Source: a virus
Length of the DNA stretch: 64,000 nucleotides
Direction: 5' to 3' (one strand)
Virus record (IMG/VR): IMGVR_UViG_3300042904_000107
Span: 33,145-97,144 of that record
The translations under genes were made by a program, and so were the position numbers. This document shows, piece by piece, positions 40,987 through 50,212 of the stretch (positions within the stretch are counted from its first letter, which is position 1; every line of letters begins with the position of its first letter). Below the pieces are notes generated by a model. It saw only the letters and a list, made by a program, of their open reading frames with translations, was not told the DNA's origin and searched no databases.

Positions 40987-42291
40987 TTACTTTTTAGCCA
41001 TTCGAGCTAGAACATCCTTCACTGCGCCCATCTCTTTCGAGGCTGTGGCTGCATTCGGATTCTGCTCTAAAGTCTGTTCTGCTAACGTCTTGCCTGACTT
41101 CTGTGTCTTCTGAGTGGCAGGTGCAGTGGTTGCAGTTTCTTTCAGCGTGGTTAACGCTTTCTCGTACTGTTCTGCGGTCTGATACTCAACACCTTCTGCC
41201 ATGTCACGTAGTTTCTCCGCTTGTGTCGCAATCATACCTTTTGACACTCTGGTGAAGATTTCGGTCTTTTCAGCTAGGCGAACTTTGTTCTGTAGCTGGA
41301 CATTAGCTTCGATTTGCTCATTAAGCTTTCCTTCTAGTTCGGTAACTTTGTTTGTCATTTCGACAACAACGTCTACCTTCGTTTCCGGAATCTCAATGTA
41401 GTGTTCCTCGAACAACGACTTCAAGCCACCAATGAATTCTTCCACTAGCTGTGCTCGGATGGCGCTTTCGAGAGCCACTTCATGGGTCTTAACCCAATTC
41501 TCAACAACGAGATCTAGGTGACCGTCTACCTTATGAGATAGCTCCTCGCGGATCTCTTCCACACGCTCGTTCAACTGCTTTGTTAGACGTGTTTTTAGTT
41601 TACCACGATACTCTTTGATGCGGTTAGATAGCGTTTCCTCGAAAATTTGGGAAGTCTTAACTTTCAACGCTTCAGAAATTGTTTCACCGGCAAACAACGC
41701 TTTGGTTGCTTCCTCAACAGCTTTCTTATCGTCTTCGTCGTCTTCCTTCTCTTCGGTCGCTACTGAAGTTGAACTCTTTTCGCCTTCTTCATTGTCGGCT
41801 TCTTCGTTGAACTTCTCCGCTGGTTTTTCACCGGCATGTAAACGGCTATTACCACTCTTACCGTCTTCATCGGATTTAGAATCCGGAAGCGACTGGCCTT
41901 CCTCATCTAACTTTTTCTCGTCCTCATCAGATTCTTTCTTCTTCAAGAAAGGAGGAGTCTTGCCTTCGTCTACCGTCTCATCTTCATCGTCGGTTTCTTC
42001 ACCTAGACCGTAGCCAGGTTTTCCACCGTTCGGAAGATCAGAGTTTGTAGGAAGAGCAGGACCTGTAGGACCAGGATTCGTTTTCAGTGTCTTATCGAGA
42101 CCGGTTGGAATAGGACCTGTGGCGTCGACCTTGACAGTGTTACCAGTGATATCACCATGTGTGACTTCCTGCCCATGTTCTGGATGAACGCGGGTTGGGC
42201 TGTCGGCTTGGTCTTCTGTCAAGACTCCACCGCCTGTCATGCCTTCCTTCGCCAAGATCTTATTCAGCTTTTCCTGAAAAGATTTGCTCAT
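40987..42291 (-). CDS. 22: prohead core scaffolding protein (gp22-like)
   Basis: 434 residues, larger than T4 gp22 (269). The position between protease 21 and capsid 23 plus composition support the call: N-terminal FQEKLNKILAKEG, a long acidic insert (about 95-215), and a helical core (about 200-385) like gp22. It assembles inside the prohead and is digested by gp21. The extra acidic block explains the size. TAATAAATA upstream (about 42317) is a near-match to the late promoter. Confidence 0.85.
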   Translation of the reverse strand: MSKSFQEKLNKILAKEGMTGGGVLTEDQADSPTRVHPEHGQEVTHGDITGNTVKVDATGPIPTGLDKTLKTNPGPTGPALPTNSDLPNGGKPGYGLGEETDDEDETVDEGKTPPFLKKKESDEDEKKLDEEGQSLPDSKSDEDGKSGNSRLHAGEKPAEKFNEEADNEEGEKSSTSVATEEKEDDEDDKKAVEEATKALFAGETISEALKVKTSQIFEETLSNRIKEYRGKLKTRLTKQLNERVEEIREELSHKVDGHLDLVVENWVKTHEVALESAIRAQLVEEFIGGLKSLFEEHYIEIPETKVDVVVEMTNKVTELEGKLNEQIEANVQLQNKVRLAEKTEIFTRVSKGMIATQAEKLRDMAEGVEYQTAEQYEKALTTLKETATTAPATQKTQKSGKTLAEQTLEQNPNAATASKEMGAVKDVLARMAKK

Positions 42292-42332
42292 GAATCTCTC
42301 CTTGTAAAATGGATCGGAACTATTTATTATCC

Positions 42333-43016
42333 TTAGAATTTGAACTTGTTGTCCAAATCTCTCAGGAATTCACCGTAAGTTCTTAGTTCCGTTTCATGTA
42401 AACTCTTTCTGGACGCAGATTTAATGGCATTTTTCCATGCTTCAATCTTGGACTCCAGAATCAAACCATCGGCAAAGATGTACTCTTTACTCTCCATGAT
42501 ACCGCGGACGAAGGCGTCCGGAGCAGATGGATCCATAACGATATCGGCAGCCGTTGCCAGAATGAAATCTGGCTGTACGTAGTCAACACCACCACGACGC
42601 TGTAGCGAACCAACACCACGTGAAGAAACACCGAACTTAACGTCCTCATCGAGGAACGTTCTTACGATCTTTCCAAACGGAGTGTTTAGAATTTTTGCTT
42701 TGCCTAGATAATTGTTGCCATCACGGGTTATCGCCGTGATTTTGTGCGATACTCTTTCCGGATTAATTGTAGGTCCATCCGGATGACCCAGTTCACCGAC
42801 GGCACGCTTTGTTTCGACCATCTCGCGCACGTAACGGTTTACTTCATTTTCCATAACATCTAACGGATAGACGCGACCATTACGATTTTTTACTTGAGAT
42901 TGTAGGAAGACGCCTTCAACGAATTTGTATTCCTTACCGCCGACCGTCTCAGTTAGAAAGCGGTAATCCAAACACTCTTCGATGAGCGGCTGTACTTCGA
43001 TGCCGTTTACGATCAT
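42333..43016 (-). CDS. 21: prohead maturation protease (gp21)
   Basis: 227 residues, T4 gp21 has 212. Serine protease with catalytic His78 in GELGHPD and catalytic Ser131 or 132 in GVSSRGVGSL. LQSQVKNRNGRVYPLDVMEN near 38-57 is typical of phage prohead proteases. It cleaves capsid and scaffold proteins after a Glu. Gene order 67-21-22-23 is as in T4. Confidence 0.95.
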   Translation of the reverse strand: MIVNGIEVQPLIEECLDYRFLTETVGGKEYKFVEGVFLQSQVKNRNGRVYPLDVMENEVNRYVREMVETKRAVGELGHPDGPTINPERVSHKITAITRDGNNYLGKAKILNTPFGKIVRTFLDEDVKFGVSSRGVGSLQRRGGVDYVQPDFILATAADIVMDPSAPDAFVRGIMESKEYIFADGLILESKIEAWKNAIKSASRKSLHETELRTYGEFLRDLDNKFKF

Positions 43017-43020
43017 GGTT

Positions 43021-43251
43021 TTACTTCACTTTCTTAAGCTTGCCTTTTTCGTCCTTCTTTGCCTTCTTTTTAGAGGCATCGAAAATGGCTTTCTCTTTTC
43101 CCTGTTTCTTTTTATTGAATGTCTTGGCGACTATCTGCTTACGCTTTTCCGTTAAAATTTCGGCAGCCTTTTCGCTCAAGGATTCGTTTAGGGCATCTTG
43201 TGCATCCACAAGTTTACCACTTTCAATTAGCTTAACGATTTCCTTTGACAT
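43021..43251 (-). CDS. 67: prohead core protein (gp67-like) with basic tail
   Basis: 76 residues. VKLIESGKLVDAQDALNESL at 6-25 followed by KAAEILTEKRKQIVAKTF at 28-45 matches the amphipathic N-terminal helix of T4 gp67. In T4 the tail is extremely acidic; here residues 46-76 are Lys-rich. Position upstream of protease gene 21 supports the family. Confidence 0.75.
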   Translation of the reverse strand: MSKEIVKLIESGKLVDAQDALNESLSEKAAEILTEKRKQIVAKTFNKKKQGKEKAIFDASKKKAKKDEKGKLKKVK

Positions 43252-43260
43252 ATGGCTCCT

Positions 43261-43803
43261 TTATTTAGCGGCTTGTGAACACCAAGAGACCATTTTGATG
43301 AATCCGCAACGGCTTTCCGTTAGTGTCTCCAGCATTGTTACTTGGTTTTCTTCGTTGAGGTTATCAAACACACTCTTAAGCGCGTTTGCCTGGCTCTCAG
43401 AAATTGAAACGGTCATGTCGCCGTTGTCAAATGCAACCCTACGCATTTCCACAATGGCATTCAGAACATCTACCGCCGTTGCTTCATAGCGCACACGCTT
43501 GCTTACATCCTCATCACCCATAGCTTCGGCATTTTTCAGCTTCTTAGCTCCGGTTTCTTTAGTGCTATCGACAACGATAGTATCCTCAGAAACTTGGTCA
43601 TCAGGGTGTGTCACTTCCTCTTCTACATCCTCTGTAACATCGTAGTCCTCAATCAAAGAGGCACCAATTACCTTCTTACGTGTTTCTACGTGGTTTGTTA
43701 CCTTCTCAGCTAGTGCGAGGTTAACGGATGCTACCAAAGTCTCAGCGTTTTCCGTTTCACATGCCAAAACGATTTTACTTGCTTGGTTCGGTTGGTTCGG
43801 CAT
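43261..43803 (-). CDS. unknown prohead-region protein (possible gp68 counterpart)
   Basis: 180 residues from the ATG at 43801-43803, which has GGGAGGG upstream. Helical with an acidic linker (DVTEDVEEEVTHPDDQ near 54-69). It stands where gp67/gp68 lie in T4, between portal and protease, but sequence similarity to gp68 is not evident to me. Overlaps the preceding 50-residue gene by 29 nt. Confidence 0.6.
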   Translation of the reverse strand: MPNQPNQASKIVLACETENAETLVASVNLALAEKVTNHVETRKKVIGASLIEDYDVTEDVEEEVTHPDDQVSEDTIVVDSTKETGAKKLKNAEAMGDEDVSKRVRYEATAVDVLNAIVEMRRVAFDNGDMTVSISESQANALKSVFDNLNEENQVTMLETLTESRCGFIKMVSWCSQAAK

Positions 43804-43927
43804 CAACGCCCTCCCAAATGATTTTGATAGAGTTAGGTTCTGGTGTGTTAGTTTCGACCTCGATTACTTTCTTAGCAACCGTAGGCCCAATGTACACCTG
43901 ACCATTAGCTCCGTATCTCTTACTCAC
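43775..43927 (-). CDS. 50-residue unknown protein with GTG start
   Basis: GTG at 43925-43927, overlapping the portal stop, with a strong AAGGAGG 5 nt upstream. Reads MSKRYGANGQVYIGPTVAKK to EPTEPSK. It looks like a small beta-rich peptide. Expressed between portal and the prohead-core genes. Confidence 0.6.
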   Translation of the reverse strand: MSKRYGANGQVYIGPTVAKKVIEVETNTPEPNSIKIIWEGVDAEPTEPSK

Positions 43928-45500
43928 CTTTGCCTCCTTGGTCGAAGAATGCGCCAGTCTCCAACTCTGCTGCGTCTTGCCGCTCTTTTTCGATTGTCGG
44001 AGCTTCTTTATCCATCTCTTTTTGCATTACCTCAATCTGTTCATCGTTAAATTTAAGAATATTCTGTTTCACCCACTGGCGAGAAACGTATGTACCGACG
44101 ATAGGTGTTTCCGGATCGACTTGCTGTAAGAGTGTGAACCGTGAAGTCCACATCTCCTGGTCTTTCATTTCTTGAAATACTGAATCTTTTTGGTAATCGA
44201 AATGAATGTCTTGGCGGAAAATCTCCCATTCATTTAGGAGAATTACACCTTTCAGTAGCAATTGGACACGAATTAACTCTTTGAATAGGTGCTCGAAACG
44301 TTTGCGGAGTTTAGTGATAAAACGACCAAACTTGACCTCATCGCGGGAGATCTCCGCAGTACGGTTCATACCGATACCACCGCCACCCATGTCTTCCATA
44401 CGAGAAATCGGTACATGTAGTGACTTGTACAGCTTCTTTTGGAAGAACTCAATATCTTCGATTTGTCCAAGGTTCTGGCCGGCCGGTAGGGTTGTAACTT
44501 CAGTACCCTTCCCACCCTCTTTACGGGGTAGGAAGAAGTCTTCCTGCATTGAAAGGAATTTCTTGTCGTCGCGGACTTCACCCGTTGCAGAATCGTATAC
44601 CAGCTTGTTGCGGAAGTCCCGCATAATATTCTGGACGTACTGCTCGGCGCGCTGTGTTGGCATGTTACCAACGTCAATATAAAAAACCCTACGTTCTGCC
44701 GCGCGGCTCATGCGGTAGATTACGTGTGCATCTTCCATCGCACGCAACTGGTTAAGTGGTTTGATAGCTTTGTGGAGGTAGCTTACTACGATATTTCGCG
44801 TGCTATCTACTTCACCAGAATGGACATAACAGATCGCATCAGGGGCGATCTTGATACCGACAGTGGTATTATTATCCACATTGACGATACCACGTTCGTT
44901 ATAGATGTAATACTCCAGGATTGCATCCACAATTTCAACGCCAGCATTCTCAGTAGACATTTTCTTCTTGATTTCGCGAATCTTGCGGACTCTGCGCGGA
45001 TCAAGATAACGTACTTCCTGAATACCATCCATAGTATTCTCAGGATCGATAATCAAATGGTAATAAAGACGACCATCAACATACCATCTCTTGAAAATCT
45101 GAGCACCATCTTCATTGAAGTTCAATAAACGGAGAACTTCATCATATGCATCCCGGATTTCATTCTTAATAGAGTCTGGTTGTTCTAATTTGTCAAGATT
45201 AATTTGGACGGCTGGCTCGTTGTCTTCTTGGACAATCGCATCTGTGATAATATCCTCAACGGCTAACTCACACTCCGGTTGCATCGCCATATCACGATAG
45301 CGTGTAATTAATTCGGCTTCGTTCTTGGCAGTACCTTCGAGATCAACGTAGGTACCGTAAATTCCACCGGCAGTAATAGTAGACGCGCCATCCGTGTTTT
45401 GTGGGATAGCAAACGATTTATATTCCTGCTCCGGTGTATCGTTTCCAATTTTGAAGCCAAGTAGTCGGAGAGCTTCGCTCAAAAAATTTGGTTTAGCCAT
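43920..45500 (-). CDS. 20: portal vertex protein (gp20)
   Basis: 526 residues, T4 gp20 has 524. ITRYRDMAMQPECELAVEDI near 65-84, YVDGRLYYHLIIDP near 142-155, YLDPRRVRKIREIKK near 165-179, RMSRAAERRVFYIDVGNMP near 264-282 and GGGIGMNRTAEISRDEVKFG near 370-389 are characteristic of T4-like portals. It forms the dodecamer through which DNA enters. Late direction. Confidence 0.96.
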   Translation of the reverse strand: MAKPNFLSEALRLLGFKIGNDTPEQEYKSFAIPQNTDGASTITAGGIYGTYVDLEGTAKNEAELITRYRDMAMQPECELAVEDIITDAIVQEDNEPAVQINLDKLEQPDSIKNEIRDAYDEVLRLLNFNEDGAQIFKRWYVDGRLYYHLIIDPENTMDGIQEVRYLDPRRVRKIREIKKKMSTENAGVEIVDAILEYYIYNERGIVNVDNNTTVGIKIAPDAICYVHSGEVDSTRNIVVSYLHKAIKPLNQLRAMEDAHVIYRMSRAAERRVFYIDVGNMPTQRAEQYVQNIMRDFRNKLVYDSATGEVRDDKKFLSMQEDFFLPRKEGGKGTEVTTLPAGQNLGQIEDIEFFQKKLYKSLHVPISRMEDMGGGGIGMNRTAEISRDEVKFGRFITKLRKRFEHLFKELIRVQLLLKGVILLNEWEIFRQDIHFDYQKDSVFQEMKDQEMWTSRFTLLQQVDPETPIVGTYVSRQWVKQNILKFNDEQIEVMQKEMDKEAPTIEKERQDAAELETGAFFDQGGKGE

Positions 45501-45563
45501 TGTATTCCAATCGAGAAAAGGGGACCAAGAGATTGGCCCCCATGTCTGTAATACTTATGCTGA

Positions 45564-46145
45564 TTAACCAACCAGCGGGATACCCGGACCGTCAGTCGTG
45601 GAACCTTCAGGTCCAACTGATTCCCACCACTGGTAACGTAGAGTGACTTGGAACTTAGCAATCGTGTTATTGGTTCCCCAATCTGTCTCGATTGCACCAA
45701 CCTCAGTTGGGAAAGCTCCTGCCATTCTGTAAATTTTGATCGGAGGAAGATCCAGCTTAGATAGTTGCTGGATTTCCGGATCTGCCGTGTAACCCGGAGG
45801 TGTAGCAGCGGCAAAATCGCGTGTGTTTCCGATATGCTGGTTGAGAGAACTCATCCAGCGTTCGAAAGTATCACGGATTTTGAAGTTCTCATCACACATG
45901 ATGGTTAGAGTCCAAGGATCGAACTCACGATCACCAGGGTAATAGGACTTACGTCCCATATACGGAACTTCAATCTCGCCAAGCTTATCTGCTGGTAAAC
46001 TTGCCGATTCAGCCTGGAAGCTAACAAGTTCACTTGCCTCGCCTCCGCCACCCGCCAGGAGAGGAAATCTCATGACCACACGGAATAAGTTGGGACGAAC
46101 TCCGCTGCCATAAAATTTACCACGAAAGTCTACAATGCTTCTCAT
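45564..46145 (-). CDS. 19: tail tube protein (gp19)
   Basis: 193 residues, T4 gp19 has 163. Location directly downstream of sheath gene 18 and upstream of portal 20 as in T4. VVMRFPLLAG near 23-32, EVPYMGRKSYYPGDREFDPW near 59-78 and LTIMCDENFKIRDTFERWM near 79-97 follow the tail tube fold. Forms the inner tube for DNA passage. Confidence 0.9.
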   Translation of the reverse strand: MRSIVDFRGKFYGSGVRPNLFRVVMRFPLLAGGGGEASELVSFQAESASLPADKLGEIEVPYMGRKSYYPGDREFDPWTLTIMCDENFKIRDTFERWMSSLNQHIGNTRDFAAATPPGYTADPEIQQLSKLDLPPIKIYRMAGAFPTEVGAIETDWGTNNTIAKFQVTLRYQWWESVGPEGSTTDGPGIPLVG

Positions 46146-46157
46146 TCTTGGCTCCTA

Positions 46158-48317
46158 TTAGAATTTACCAACGATTTCTTCAAAGCTTACGCCTGTTCTT
46201 GTGGCGATAAAGTTCAGCTTAATGAAGTTGATGCTACGTGCCGGTTGCACATAAACGTCACCATTGAAACCGTTTGTGTCGATTACTTGCGGCGTGTTAT
46301 TTGAGGCATCGCAGACTACCTTGTAAGCGTAGATACCACGACGTCCCTGAATGTCACGCAGGAATGGATCAACAAGTGAACGGAACTGGGAACGTGTCAC
46401 TTCATCATTGAACTCGAATAGGATATACTTCGCTGCGCGCGAAATAGCCTTACGAAGTACAATGAACAAGCGACGAACGTTGATTCGGTCAAATGCGCTA
46501 GGCTTGGACTGGAGAGTTTTGTCTCCGAAGAGAACAGCACCCTGGCCAGGGAACGACACGATTGGGTTAACTCCCGCTTGATACAGCACATCGCGGTAAG
46601 CTTCCTTCGGGTTCCATGCAAGCTGGCGAACACCCTTGATCTGTCCACGATTCAAACCCGCAGGTGAGAACCACGGATCGCGTGTTTCGTCAGTACGCAC
46701 CATCAAACCAGCCACGTCTCCGTTTGCCGGGATCCAGCGGTACGTATCGTTGTACTTGTCGTATTTCTTGATCCAGTTACCGTCCATGAATGCGTAACTT
46801 GAGTTGGCATTCAATGTGACGTTGCGATAGGTCAAAATATCGGTATGTTCGCTGCCTGGGTTGCTAACAACCGCAGCCTTCGGAGGCGACAGCAAAACAA
46901 CACAATCTTGGCGGGATTCTGCAATGTTGTCAATGCAGTAGCTCACCACTGTTGAACTATGACCGGCTGTGATGATAAGGTTGAAGTCAAACTCTTCAAC
47001 GTTGAAGAGATCGTAACCAGCTTCAATATTACCATCTGTTAATGTGTCGTTACCGTCCACACCGCCAAGAAGCGTATGTTCAACCGGATCTGCCAATGCA
47101 TCAAATGCTACACCAGCAGCTTCGCTTCCCCAATTTGTTCCATCGCTTGTGTGATCCATCCACCAAACGAAGGCAGACTTACGATTGATTACTTCGGCGT
47201 AATAATTTGATTCACCTTGGGCGGTCTTTGCGTCAGATGCCTTCGAAACGAAAGCAAAACGCTCTAGAACATCGCCAGCAGTTCCGGACCAACGACCGGT
47301 TGTGTCAACCACAACCACATGAAGTTCGTCGTCAGATCCACCAAATGCTGTGGCGTAGTCAGACGTACCAGGTGCAGAATCAAATAGTGCTTTGTAATCC
47401 CATGCGGCAAACGAATCAACGTCGGCCATTGAAACTTTCAGTCCGTTACCTAGATCGCCTGCCCACTTGGCAGCCCACTCACCAACAGATGCCTGTCCGG
47501 CAGCGAAGCTGGTTTCATAGTGCGCCTCATTTTTGATTTGAACGCTAGGTGCGTATACCGTTAGAATTGCCGTCGTTGTCGGTGTATCACCACCTGTAGG
47601 TGTTACAGTAATTGTCGGTGCGCTTGTGAATCCTGTTCCACCAGCCGTAATTGTTACGCCGGTGATACCACCACCCACAATGGTTACTGCTCCAGCAGTT
47701 GCTCCGGTTCCACCAGTTCCACCCGTTAGTGTTGCTGTCGGTGCACTTGTGTATCCAGAACCTGGTGTATCAACAACGATTGATGTTACCTCGTCGCCTG
47801 TTAGAACAGCATGTGCTGTTGCACCAGTTCCTGCACCGCCCGAGAACACAACATTAGGTGCCACTGTATAGCCAGAACCGCCAGCGGATACTGCCACGGC
47901 CGTTACTTGACCACCAGTTACCGTTGCTGTTGCTGTTGCACCTGAACCACCGCCGCCTACAAATGCAAGCGTTGGAACATGTACGTATCCAGCACCAGGC
48001 AAAGTGATAGTGATTGTTCCGATTGCATCGCCATCTACGGATGCGTTGCGGGCAGCGCTTGACAGGCAGCGAACAACGTTTAGGTTGTTGCCATATGCCA
48101 AGAAGCTTGCGGCGCTGAAGAAAGTTTCTGCCGTATCATTATCCGGCTTATTGAATCTCTCTACCAACGTCAATTCACTATCAACTAGGGTGCGTTCATA
48201 GGCAGGGCCCCACTGGAAAGGACCAGCAATAACAGCGCCAGTAGTTGCTACACCGGTTACGACCGTGGATAGGTCGATTTCGGCGGATTTAACGCCTGGG
48301 CTCAGTTGAAATCCCAT
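46158..48317 (-). CDS. 18: tail sheath protein (gp18) with glycine-rich repeat insert
   Basis: 719 residues, T4 gp18 has 659. Begins FQLSPGVKSAEIDLSTVV as contractile sheaths do; core motifs include SAAKYILFEFNDE-like segments near 625-640 and a C-terminal VYVQPARSINFIKLNFIATR near 690-709. Residues about 98-255 contain four imperfect Gly-rich repeats of about 40 residues (SGYTxAPxxxxxGGxGTGATA), probably beta strands exposed on the sheath surface. TATAAATA lies upstream at 48377. Confidence 0.95.
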   Translation of the reverse strand: MGFQLSPGVKSAEIDLSTVVTGVATTGAVIAGPFQWGPAYERTLVDSELTLVERFNKPDNDTAETFFSAASFLAYGNNLNVVRCLSSAARNASVDGDAIGTITITLPGAGYVHVPTLAFVGGGGSGATATATVTGGQVTAVAVSAGGSGYTVAPNVVFSGGAGTGATAHAVLTGDEVTSIVVDTPGSGYTSAPTATLTGGTGGTGATAGAVTIVGGGITGVTITAGGTGFTSAPTITVTPTGGDTPTTTAILTVYAPSVQIKNEAHYETSFAAGQASVGEWAAKWAGDLGNGLKVSMADVDSFAAWDYKALFDSAPGTSDYATAFGGSDDELHVVVVDTTGRWSGTAGDVLERFAFVSKASDAKTAQGESNYYAEVINRKSAFVWWMDHTSDGTNWGSEAAGVAFDALADPVEHTLLGGVDGNDTLTDGNIEAGYDLFNVEEFDFNLIITAGHSSTVVSYCIDNIAESRQDCVVLLSPPKAAVVSNPGSEHTDILTYRNVTLNANSSYAFMDGNWIKKYDKYNDTYRWIPANGDVAGLMVRTDETRDPWFSPAGLNRGQIKGVRQLAWNPKEAYRDVLYQAGVNPIVSFPGQGAVLFGDKTLQSKPSAFDRINVRRLFIVLRKAISRAAKYILFEFNDEVTRSQFRSLVDPFLRDIQGRRGIYAYKVVCDASNNTPQVIDTNGFNGDVYVQPARSINFIKLNFIATRTGVSFEEIVGKF

Positions 48318-48376
48318 CTATGTATCTCCTTGTCTCTAAAAATCTTACCGAGAAGGTTTATTCTTTTCAACACAGA

Positions 48377-48384
48377 TATTTATA
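48377..48384 (-). promoter_or_regulatory. late promoter (TATAAATA) of gene 18
   Basis: TATAAATA on the minus strand 60 nt upstream of the sheath ATG, at the same distance as the copy before gene 23. Confidence 0.82.
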
Positions 48385-48396
48385 AAAATCCAGGTT

Positions 48397-50205
48397 TTAA
48401 TCCCAGCCATAATGACCATGAAGCCTTTTCAACGCTTCTCGGTCATAATTTCTGGCCGCTCTTTGGAGATCGTCTTCGTATCGTTTCCAGATGGTATCTC
48501 CGGTCCGATGCCAAAGGTCCTTCCCACCATCGATTTCTGGATCTTTTTCTGGTTTATCTTCCTCAATGCCACTTAGTAGATAACCATAAGGTGTTAAATC
48601 GTGCTCAAAATTCGGAGCATAATCAACCTGTAGAGATTGGCGGATTTTTGCTTCCATCAAATCTCGAAAATGTTTCTGTGTTGTCAACCATGAGAAAGTA
48701 ACCAACGTCATTACTAAATCATCGTGGTGACCATCCTCAGCCTCATACTTAGCTGCTGGACCAGTTGCCTCTCCTTTTAGTGAAAAGGTGCTCAACTCGT
48801 CCACAATATCCTTGTCTACAATTACCAGTTTATTAGTTTCAACCAAGACTTTCAAGTTTGTGCATCCTGTTCTACGAACAGGAGTGCTCATCTTGACACC
48901 ACGTTGAACATTTTTACCGGTATTACCAAATCCAGTTGAAAGAATCTGACCAGATCTACCTTTCGTTGCCACCAGCATGATATTTTCATATTCATGGATA
49001 TGGTGCAAATCGTCGGCAATTTGATACCCAGGTCCATCCATCTCGACAAGGATGTAAGCGTTGTTATAACGTTTGGCAATGGGTACAATCGTATCAGCGT
49101 AAACTGTGACTGGAATAGTATTACTTCTATATTTAGCCACAACCTTATACGGAGAATCCGTAACATCAATAACGGTTAGGGCTGAATAGTCTAGTTGCTT
49201 ACCGCGTGCAGTGTCCACACAAATGACGTATACATGAGGAGATCTAATACCGGATTCATCGTCTACGTCTACTTGTGGATCTTCCCACACATCAAAACCA
49301 TTCTGTGTGTGGAGAGTTGCTCGGCAACTCTTCATCATCAATTTAAGGAATTTACCTGAAATCAGTGTGGAGCTTGATCCGAGGAATTCACAACCAAACT
49401 CCTGGTTAAATCTCTCCTCACCCATGACTGCCAACATTTTGTCGGCCCATTCTGGTTTTTCACGGCCAGGAACTTCAGTGTAGTGAACTTCAACCGGTAT
49501 GAAGTAGTTGTATTTCGGATCTGTTAATGGTAGATTGGCGTCTCTCCATAACTCCCAAAAGAGGTTTAATCCTTTTGGTGTCGAAACGATAATCACCTTC
49601 GTAGATGTTCCCGCTGCGTCCGATGCGATTACAGGGAACGTAGAAGTCCAGAATTGGTCCGCCAGTTTATTTTCAATGTGGGCAAATTCATCAAGGAAGA
49701 CAATGTTGTATGTCTTACCACGAACAGATTTTGCGGATGTGGCACTCGCTTCCACAACACAACCATTTTCCAACTCGATGCGAGTTTTGTTCCAAACTTT
49801 CACACCTTGTTGTAACCACATAGGCAACAACTCAAAGGCGAGTTGTAGTCTTGACAATAACTCAATAGCGGTATCTCTTTTGTTAGCCAGGATACCAACC
49901 TTCTTATGCTTATTGAAAAGAATATAATGTAGGAAGTACGCAATCATTGTGGTAGATTTACCACTCTGTCGCGGCATCGTACAGATTGTAAATCGGTTCT
50001 TATGTACGGTATCAATAAGTTTTTGTTGGAAAGCCCACAGAACGAAGTCCGACACACCTTCAGCCAGCGTTACCACTTTAATGTAACGTGTGATAAAGAA
50101 TCCTGGATCATCTTTACATTTTTCCAGGAGTTCTAGTCTTTCTTTAGTCCATTGAATCTTTACGTTTGAATCTTTAAGATTAGGATTTCCAAGATATTGA
50201 GACAT
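48397..50205 (-). CDS. 17: large terminase (gp17)
   Basis: 602 residues, T4 gp17 has 610. Walker A MPRQSGKSTT at 77-86, Walker B NIVFLDEFAH at 167-176, coupling motif IVSTPKG near 206-212; nuclease domain with VICVDTARGKQLDYSA near 338-353, VEMDGPG near 396-402, and DDLVMT near 498-503. It packages DNA headful-wise and cuts it. It follows gene 16 and the fibre-like gene and precedes 18. Confidence 0.97.
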   Translation of the reverse strand: MSQYLGNPNLKDSNVKIQWTKERLELLEKCKDDPGFFITRYIKVVTLAEGVSDFVLWAFQQKLIDTVHKNRFTICTMPRQSGKSTTMIAYFLHYILFNKHKKVGILANKRDTAIELLSRLQLAFELLPMWLQQGVKVWNKTRIELENGCVVEASATSAKSVRGKTYNIVFLDEFAHIENKLADQFWTSTFPVIASDAAGTSTKVIIVSTPKGLNLFWELWRDANLPLTDPKYNYFIPVEVHYTEVPGREKPEWADKMLAVMGEERFNQEFGCEFLGSSSTLISGKFLKLMMKSCRATLHTQNGFDVWEDPQVDVDDESGIRSPHVYVICVDTARGKQLDYSALTVIDVTDSPYKVVAKYRSNTIPVTVYADTIVPIAKRYNNAYILVEMDGPGYQIADDLHHIHEYENIMLVATKGRSGQILSTGFGNTGKNVQRGVKMSTPVRRTGCTNLKVLVETNKLVIVDKDIVDELSTFSLKGEATGPAAKYEAEDGHHDDLVMTLVTFSWLTTQKHFRDLMEAKIRQSLQVDYAPNFEHDLTPYGYLLSGIEEDKPEKDPEIDGGKDLWHRTGDTIWKRYEDDLQRAARNYDREALKRLHGHYGWD

Positions 50206-50212
50206 TGTTTAA

